Assembly: GCA_046295655.1 (NCBI GenBank)
Contig: JBKBMT010000103.1
Span: 1-7,297 of the forward strand
Source of the DNA: JBKBMT01 sp046295655
GTDB taxonomy: Bacteria > Pseudomonadota > Alphaproteobacteria > Rhodobacterales > Rhodobacteraceae
Reading direction: 5' to 3'
Length of the DNA stretch: 7,297 bases
Below, in pieces: positions 1-4,238 of this stretch (position 1 is the first letter of the stretch; each line of letters starts with the position of its first letter). The notes under the pieces were generated by a model. The model was not told the DNA's origin, made no database searches, and saw nothing but the letters and a program-made list of their open reading frames with translations. A program made the translations under genes and the position numbers.

Positions 1-962
1 GTGTTGGTGTCCTGGTTGAAATAGGACATCGTCGTCGCCTGCCAGCTATCGTTCAGATAGTGGTTGTCCTGCCCCCAGGTGGCCTGGTTGTTGTAGCGTC
101 CTGCATGCCCGAGCCCGAGCGCGTGGCCGATCTCGTGCACATAGGTCTGGTAGCTGTAGCTGTTGATGACATTGCCGAAATCCACGAGCCACTGGCGCGA
201 GACGTTGACCGTCGAGTTCAGGATGCGGGTGCCCGAGACGATCGTGTCGGCGAAGGCGCCCGGCTCGTTGTCCGAGAAGGTCATCTCGGCCGTGCCGCCG
301 ACCTCGCGGAAGCGGATGCCCGTGGCGATGGTCCATTCCTCGAGCGCAAGGCGCGCCATGGCAAGGGCATCGGCCGGAAGGGCGGTGACGTTGACGGTGA
401 TCTCGTCGCCCGGCCGCTTGTCGAAGGCCCGCGGTTGCGTGCCGCGAAAGCCGCTCCAGGCGTGGTAGCCGGTGATCAGGTGATCGGCGATCTCGTCCAG
501 CGTGAACTCGCGCAGCACCGGTTGCGGCGGCGCCTCGCCCTGCACCACGAGATTGTAGAAGCCGAGCGCCGAATTGCCCTGCGCCTCGACGCCGAGGTAA
601 TAGATGCCGGTGCGGGTGGCGGTGACCTGCAGAGTGGCCGTCCCGCCGGTATGCTGGTTGAAGGTCAGCAGGTTGCCGAAGTTGTCGTGCAAGGCGACGA
701 CGGGATTCGGAAGCTGGGTGCCGACCGCGCCGAAGCCCGAAACGGTGATCGTATAGGTGCGACCCTGCTCGAAGGTGACGCCGACCCAGTCACGGTCGCC
801 GAAAAATCCGATACCGCCGAGAAAGTTGTCCCCGGGCAGCATGTAGTACTGGGTGAATATGTTGGGGGCGGCGTCGAAGAACTCGGTATAGGTCGCCGTG
901 GGCGGGCCTGCATAGGGGCAATCCGGGTCATGGGGCCTGACCTGGGCGCAGATCGTGCACAT
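1..962 (-). CDS. Serralysin-like M10 zinc metalloprotease, 3' end cut off by the window
   Basis: Secreted metallo-endopeptidase of the serralysin (M10B) type; 320 complete residues are visible and the C-terminus, where RTX calcium-binding repeats and a type I secretion signal would be expected, lies outside. The zinc site HEIGHALGLGH is at residues 276-286 (ligands H276, H280, H286; catalytic E277). The Met-turn MSYF is at 312-315. The catalytic domain begins near residue 153. Before it, about residues 45-140 fit a PPC (pre-peptidase C-terminal) beta-sandwich, with GDRDW at 55-59 and TGIYYLGV at 118-125. There is no signal peptide, as is usual for type I secretion substrates. The N-terminus carries C2, C5 and C15 in a short motif (CTIC...DPDC). 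The ATG start at 962 is supported by AAGGGG seven bases upstream. It lies 47 bases after the small exported-protein gene on the same strand, so co-transcription is plausible. Family assignment is very secure; the substrate is unknown. Confidence 0.95.
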   Translation of the reverse strand, partial: MCTICAQVRPHDPDCPYAGPPTATYTEFFDAAPNIFTQYYMLPGDNFLGGIGFFGDRDWVGVTFEQGRTYTITVSGFGAVGTQLPNPVVALHDNFGNLLTFNQHTGGTATLQVTATRTGIYYLGVEAQGNSALGFYNLVVQGEAPPQPVLREFTLDEIADHLITGYHAWSGFRGTQPRAFDKRPGDEITVNVTALPADALAMARLALEEWTIATGIRFREVGGTAEMTFSDNEPGAFADTIVSGTRILNSTVNVSRQWLVDFGNVINSYSYQTYVHEIGHALGLGHAGRYNNQATWGQDNHYLNDSWQATTMSYFNQDTN

Positions 963-1009
963 GTCCTGTCCCCTTCCCCTGTCGTCCCCGCCGGTTCACC
1001 CCGGCGCCT

Positions 1010-1414
1010 TCAGAGCGGCAGGCCGCTCACCTCCAGAATTCCCCGCGCGAGACTGCGCATTGCCGTGCGTCCGAGTTGCGGCGCGTCCGCCACGGTCGCC
1101 ATCACCGGCGGCCCGCTGCCCGACGCACCATGTGCCGGGCCCGTCCAATCGACCCGCGCCTCGACTTCCCGGGCGGTTCGATGGGTGACAATCAGGGTGA
1201 TGACAAGCGCTGGTCCGGTCGGTTCCGACGAACGCAGGCGGCCCGGCGCGGCGATCTCGATCTCGGCACGCAGGGCCTCGCACAACGGGTCTTTCGCGGC
1301 CTCGCCCGGACAGCGCAGCACGACCGGAGCGGCGCCCTGCGAAAAAGCGGCGCCCCCCGCCATCAGGGCGGCCAGCACCAGCGAGCCTGCCCGGAAAATC
1401 TGAACCTTCGACAT
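1010..1414 (-). CDS. Small exported protein of unknown family, upstream of the M10 protease
   Basis: I do not recognise the family. Counted from the ATG at 1414 the protein has 134 residues. It opens with a clear Sec signal peptide: a basic start (K3, R8), a hydrophobic stretch SLVLAALMAGGAAF at 11-24, and a likely cleavage after AFS at 25. The mature part is about 109 residues with two cysteines, C35 and C45, which could form a disulfide. It contains an apparent helix (about 42-54), a beta-rich middle (VITLIVTH at 71-78, VEARVDW at 84-90) and a C-terminal helix ending in SGLPL. It should be periplasmic or secreted. An in-frame ATG at 1429 would add MIARG; a GAGG abuts the 1414 ATG too closely to serve it, so either start is possible. 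It is followed after 47 bases by the protease gene. The location suggests a helper or inhibitor of the protease, but the conserved Trp-containing start of the known serralysin inhibitor (Inh) family is not seen, so this is only context. The signal peptide and codon bias make a real gene likely. Confidence 0.75.
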   Translation of the reverse strand: MSKVQIFRAGSLVLAALMAGGAAFSQGAAPVVLRCPGEAAKDPLCEALRAEIEIAAPGRLRSSEPTGPALVITLIVTHRTAREVEARVDWTGPAHGASGSGPPVMATVADAPQLGRTAMRSLARGILEVSGLPL

Positions 1415-1460
1415 CCCTCGGGCAATCATTCGGCTCGCGCAACGAATTCCGGGTCGCGAG

Positions 1461-1490
1461 AGGCTAGCATGCGCCACCCCTTTCGTCCAA
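1461..1490 (-). promoter_or_regulatory. Candidate promoter for the exported protein/protease pair
   Basis: Reading the minus strand, TTGGAC (1490-1485) lies 17-18 bases before CTAGCC/TAGCCT (1467-1461). This is about 30-45 bases ahead of the two possible start codons of the small exported-protein gene and just after the terminator of the ligase gene. The match to the sigma-70 consensus is weak (3 of 6 in each box). The position supports it more than the sequence does. Confidence 0.3.
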
Positions 1491-1492
1491 GC

Positions 1493-1515
1493 AAAAGCCG
1501 GGCTGCACTGCCCGG
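1493..1515 (-). terminator. Intrinsic terminator after the acyl-CoA ligase gene
   Basis: On the minus strand CCGGGC (1515-1510) pairs perfectly with GCCCGG (1503-1498) around a 6-base loop, and is followed by CTTTT (1497-1493). It begins 15 bases past the ligase stop codon. The stem is short (6 bp) but all G/C, and the T run is immediate, so a Rho-independent terminator is likely. It separates the ligase transcript from the exported protein/protease unit. Confidence 0.6.
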
Positions 1516-1530
1516 GTGCCGGGACATGCG

Positions 1531-3108
1531 TCAGTTTCGGTGATCGGCCTCGGCGTCGAAACATCCCGGCACGCGCCCGCGTTCGCGCAACACCGTCTTG
1601 CGGATCTTGCCGTTCGCCGTCCGGGGCAGGTCGGCCTCGAAGCTGAGAAACCGCGGCAGGGCGTGGCGCGGCAGGTGCAGGGCGCAGAAGGCGCGGATCG
1701 CGCGCGGGTCGGCCGTGGCACCGGGCCGCAGTACCAGCGCCGCCGCGACCTCGTCCTCGGCCAGATCGGACGGCAGCGGAAACACCGCCGCCTCCGCCAC
1801 GTCGGGGTGCATCATCAGGACCTGCTCGACCTCCCATGACGAGATGTTCTCGCCCCGCCGGCGGATCGCATCCTTCAGACGGTCGATGAACAGGAACTGA
1901 CCGTCGGGGCGGCGGATCACCCGGTCGCCGGTATGCAGCCACAGGTTCCGCCAGGCCGCCACCGTCGCCTCGGGCATGGCGAAGTAGCCCGAGGCGAAGG
2001 CGAACGGGTGATCCGCCCGCAGCACAAGCTCGCCCGCCTCGCCGTCGGCCAGCGGCATGTCCTGTTCATCGACCACCCGCGCAGCGTAACCCGGCAGCAG
2101 CGCGCCCAGCGTATCGGCGGGCCGGTGCGCGACGGTCTGGCCGATGACGCAGTTCGATTCGGTCGAGCCGAAGGCGTTGAGCGGGACGATCCCGGTGCGG
2201 ACCTCGAAGGCTTCGGCTGCTGCCGATGGAACCCCGGGCGCAAGGGCGACGCGGACCCGGTGCGCGCGTTCTTCGGGGCGGGGCGGTCCGGCCATCAGCA
2301 TCGGCACCATCGCGCCCAGAAGATAGGTTACGGTCGCGCCGCTTTCGGCCAGCATGGTCCAGAACCGCGACACCGAGAACCGCGGCAGATAGACCACCGA
2401 CGCCCCCCAGACCAGCGCCTGGAACAGCGTGTTGAGCGCATTGGTGTGATGCAGCGGCAGACAGGTCGCGAGGACGTCCCGGGACCCGAGCCCCAGCATG
2501 CCGCCGGTCGAGACCCCCCACCAGTAGAACTGCGCCTGCGGACAGACCACGCCCTTGGACGGCCCGGTGGTGCCGGATGTATACAGGATGACAAACGGAT
2601 CACCGGGCGCGGCCGGGGCGGGCGGAACCGGCGATTGCGGCTCGACCTCGCCAAAGTCGAGTGTCCGTGGGCGCAGGGGCGGGGCAAGCGCCTCTGCCGC
2701 CGGCCGGCAGGCCGGATCGACCAGCGCCAGCACCGGACCGGCGTTCGCGACGACATGGGCAAGCTGGCTCGGCGGAAGATCCGGACTGACCTGCACCGCA
2801 ACCGCGCCCGCCCAGCCGCAGCCGAGCGTGGCGAACAACAGCTCGGGCCGGTTGGTTGCCATCAGCAGAACCCGGTCGCCCGGCCCCACCCCGACCGCCC
2901 TCAGCGNNNNNNNNNNCCCTGCCCAACCCGCCACAGCCTCCAGCAGTGCCGCACCGTCCAGCCTCAGGCCCGGAAACGCGACCGCGGGCGCGTCCGGCAA
3001 TGTGGCGGCCCTGGCCTGCAGCAACGCCGGCACATTCTGCTGTCCGGGCGGCAGGAGGCCGGCGTCGGGCCACGGCGGGGACTGTTCCGACGGCATTGCG
3101 CTCGTCAT
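1531..3108 (-). CDS. AMP-dependent acyl-CoA synthetase/ligase, CaiC-like (contains an assembly gap)
   Basis: Cytoplasmic ANL-superfamily enzyme that activates a carboxylic acid with ATP to an acyl-adenylate and transfers it to CoA. The frame as given has 525 residues, a normal length. Core motifs are present: phosphate loop YTSGTTGPSKG (176-186), LPLHHTNA (217-224), A5 region NAFGSTES (311-318), HTGD (392-395), hinge region RLKDAIRRRGENISSWEVE (410-428), and the C-terminal catalytic lysine in PRTANGKIRK (K501). The GENISSWEVE wording resembles crotonobetaine/carnitine-CoA ligase-like proteins, but the acyl substrate cannot be read from the sequence. Ten Ns replace residues 65-67 and the first base of codon 68, in the N-terminal domain well away from the active site. 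The start at 3108 or the in-frame ATG at 3096 are equally possible, since neither has a strong Shine-Dalgarno. It is divergent from the HpcH/HpaI aldolase gene, with 92 bases between the starts, suggesting shared control and perhaps a shared catabolic route. Confidence 0.92.
   Translation of the reverse strand: MTSAMPSEQSPPWPDAGLLPPGQQNVPALLQARAATLPDAPAVAFPGLRLDGAALLEAVAGWAGXXXXLRAVGVGPGDRVLLMATNRPELLFATLGCGWAGAVAVQVSPDLPPSQLAHVVANAGPVLALVDPACRPAAEALAPPLRPRTLDFGEVEPQSPVPPAPAAPGDPFVILYTSGTTGPSKGVVCPQAQFYWWGVSTGGMLGLGSRDVLATCLPLHHTNALNTLFQALVWGASVVYLPRFSVSRFWTMLAESGATVTYLLGAMVPMLMAGPPRPEERAHRVRVALAPGVPSAAAEAFEVRTGIVPLNAFGSTESNCVIGQTVAHRPADTLGALLPGYAARVVDEQDMPLADGEAGELVLRADHPFAFASGYFAMPEATVAAWRNLWLHTGDRVIRRPDGQFLFIDRLKDAIRRRGENISSWEVEQVLMMHPDVAEAAVFPLPSDLAEDEVAAALVLRPGATADPRAIRAFCALHLPRHALPRFLSFEADLPRTANGKIRKTVLRERGRVPGCFDAEADHRN
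2907..2916. other. Assembly gap (10 Ns) inside the ligase gene
   Basis: Ten undetermined bases, the usual placeholder for a scaffold join of unknown size. The ligase reading frame continues in the same frame on both sides, so the true missing length should equal 1 modulo 3 if the gene is intact. The local pattern before the LRAVGVGPGDRV segment reads as if about one codon, not four, belongs here. Confidence 0.97.
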
Positions 3109-3118
3109 TCCAGAGCTG

Positions 3119-3146
3119 TTGACCGCGCCAAGCTACCGTATACAGT
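3119..3146 (+). promoter_or_regulatory. Candidate promoter for the HpcH/HpaI aldolase
   Basis: TTGACC (3119-3124; 5 of 6 to the sigma-70 -35 box) is followed after 16 bases by TACAGT (3141-3146; 4 of 6 to TATAAT). Initiation near 3153 would give a leader of roughly 48 bases before the GTG start. It lies in the 92-base divergent spacer, which is visibly more AT-rich than its surroundings. No comparably good promoter was found for the opposite (ligase) direction. Confidence 0.45.
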
Positions 3147-3148
3147 AT
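3138..3148. promoter_or_regulatory. Candidate operator: overlapping GTATAC and ATACAGTAT dyads
   Basis: The segment GTATACAGTAT contains a perfect palindrome GTATAC (3138-3143) overlapping an inverted repeat ATAC-A-GTAT (3140-3148). Palindromes with a GTATAC core are typical binding sites of GntR-family (FadR-type) repressors, which often control acid and aldolase catabolic genes. It covers the proposed -10 box of the aldolase promoter, so a bound protein would block it, and it lies 30-40 bases ahead of the ligase start. No regulator gene is in the window, so the identity of the binding protein is inference. Confidence 0.35.
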
Positions 3149-3187
3149 TCATTGCAAGGGCCGCATCGCGCAGCGGGTGTCTGGCAG

Positions 3188-3193
3188 AAGGAG
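3188..3193 (+). promoter_or_regulatory. Ribosome binding site that fixes a GTG start for the aldolase
   Basis: AAGGAG, a near-perfect Shine-Dalgarno, ends seven bases before the GTG at 3201. The longer frame opening with the GTG at 3177 would place this site inside the coding sequence and has no such signal of its own. The start is therefore taken as 3201. Confidence 0.85.
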
Positions 3194-3200
3194 ATGCGGC

Positions 3201-3941
3201 GTGACCGGGCTTCGACGAAGGGTGCAGTCGGGCGCGCGGTGTATCGGGCTGTTCGTGACCATTCCTTCGCCGATCGTGGTCGAAATCGCGGCGGCCTCGG
3301 GGGCGGATTTCGTCTGTATCGACCAGGAACACGGCACCGTCTCACCGGGACAGCTGGAAAACATGCTGCGCGCCGCGGATCTCGGGCGCGTGCCGGCGCT
3401 GGTGCGGGTTCAGGGCGTCGATCCGATGGCCATTGCAACAGCGCTCGATTGCGGGGCCGAAGGGGTTCTGGTGCCGCGGGTAAATTCGGCCCACGAGGCC
3501 CGACAGGCGGTCGCCGCCGCGCGCTTTCCGCCCGAGGGACGGCGCGGCGCCGGACCCGGCCGATCCTCGGGCTACGGCCGCGACATTCCGGCCGGGATCG
3601 CACGCGCCCGCGAAAGCACCCTGGTCGCGGTTCAGATCGAGACGGTCGAAGGGATGGAGGCCGCCCCGGAAATCGTCGCGGTGCCGGGCATCGACCTGGT
3701 GTTCGTCGGCCCCGGCGATCTGTCCGTCTGCCTCGGCGCTGCCGGACGCGGTGGCGAGACCGAGGCGGCGATTACCCGCATCCGCGACGCCGCTGCCGCA
3801 GCCGGACTGCCATCGGGCATCTTCTGCATGACCCGCGCCGATGCCGAGACCCGGATTGGCGAAGGCTTCGCACTTGCCGCCTGCGGATCCGACGTCAGCC
3901 ACCTGATCGCCGTGCTGGACGCGACCTTCCGGCCGGGATGA
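3201..3941 (+). CDS. HpcH/HpaI-family class II aldolase/lyase
   Basis: Cytoplasmic metal-dependent aldolase of the HpcH/HpaI (2-keto-3-deoxy-acid) family, which reversibly splits a 4-hydroxy-2-oxo acid into pyruvate and an aldehyde. The 246 residues match the family's usual 250 or so. Signature residues are all present: DQEHG (D41, E43, H44, with H44 as catalytic base), R69 in VRVQG for pyruvate binding, the PRV loop at 92-94, the metal ligand E148 in QIET, and D173 in GPGDLS. The glycine/arginine-rich loop around 111-126 matches the usual PP-x-G-x-RG form. The GTG start follows AAGGAG by seven bases. It is divergent from the acyl-CoA ligase and convergent with the DUF1330 gene. The ligase could activate an acid made from the aldehyde product, but the pathway is not determined. 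The exact substrate is not readable from these residues. Confidence 0.93.
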   Translation: MTGLRRRVQSGARCIGLFVTIPSPIVVEIAAASGADFVCIDQEHGTVSPGQLENMLRAADLGRVPALVRVQGVDPMAIATALDCGAEGVLVPRVNSAHEARQAVAAARFPPEGRRGAGPGRSSGYGRDIPAGIARARESTLVAVQIETVEGMEAAPEIVAVPGIDLVFVGPGDLSVCLGAAGRGGETEAAITRIRDAAAAAGLPSGIFCMTRADAETRIGEGFALAACGSDVSHLIAVLDATFRPG

Positions 3942-3945
3942 CCCG

Positions 3946-4236
3946 TCAGCCCGCCTCTTCGACCACGACCAGATCGCGGACCGAGGCGCCGCGCGCGTGG
4001 TCGAGCGCGGCCTGGTATTCGGCCGAATTGTAACAGGCCACCGCCGCCTCGACCGAGGGGAAACGGGCCACCACGTTGCGCGCCCGGTCACGGCCTTCAA
4101 GCTGCACGTGGCGCCCGCCGCGGGTCAGGAAAACCCCGCCGTGGGCGGCGATCACCGACCCCGCCAGCTTGGCATACTTGCCGTAGGCTTCGGGGTCGGT
4201 CACTTCGACATTGGCAATCCACAGTGCCGTCGGCAT
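3946..4236 (-). CDS. DUF1330-family small protein
   Basis: A 96-residue cytoplasmic protein matching the DUF1330 family, a small ferredoxin-like alpha/beta fold, often dimeric, without an agreed function. Family features seen are the opening ALWIANVEVTDPEAYGKY (4-21), the AHGG turn (31-34), and RFPSVEAAVACYNSAEYQ (58-75), then a charged strand near the end (DLVVVEE). The start is the ATG at 4236, because GGAGG (4247-4243) lies six bases before it. The ATG at 4242, which overlaps the alaS stop as ATGA, has GGAGG directly abutting it and is unlikely. It follows alaS by two bases, so it is presumably co-transcribed and translationally coupled with it. Its stop is four bases from that of the oppositely oriented aldolase gene. 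Confidence 0.88.
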   Translation of the reverse strand: MPTALWIANVEVTDPEAYGKYAKLAGSVIAAHGGVFLTRGGRHVQLEGRDRARNVVARFPSVEAAVACYNSAEYQAALDHARGASVRDLVVVEEAG

Positions 4237-4238
4237 CG

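Noticed and set aside
989..1004. Small hairpin (5-bp GCCGG/CCGGC stem) between the exported protein and protease genes
   Set aside because: Short, with no T run after it on the minus strand. Such hairpins are frequent by chance at this GC content, so it is not called a terminator.
60..1403. Long plus-strand open frame opposite the protease and exported-protein genes
   Set aside because: It has no family features, is rich in Arg/Ala/Gly/Pro as antisense frames of GC-rich genes are, and runs across two well-supported minus-strand genes.
1415..1942. N-terminal extension of the small exported-protein frame up to 1942
   Set aside because: It would read through the ligase 3' end in a different frame and across the terminator, and would bury the signal peptide inside the protein. 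The start at 1414 (or 1429) is far more sensible.
3177..3200. Upstream GTG start for the aldolase at 3177
   Set aside because: The strong AAGGAG at 3188-3193 would then be inside the gene; it is correctly spaced for the GTG at 3201, and the extra residues have no counterpart in the family.
1933..4033. Two long overlapping plus-strand frames opposite the ligase (1933-3204 and 2555-4033)
   Set aside because: Both lie antisense to the ligase motifs, run through the N gap, and the second also overlaps the aldolase in another frame. Low-complexity Arg/Gly/Pro composition and no recognisable domain.
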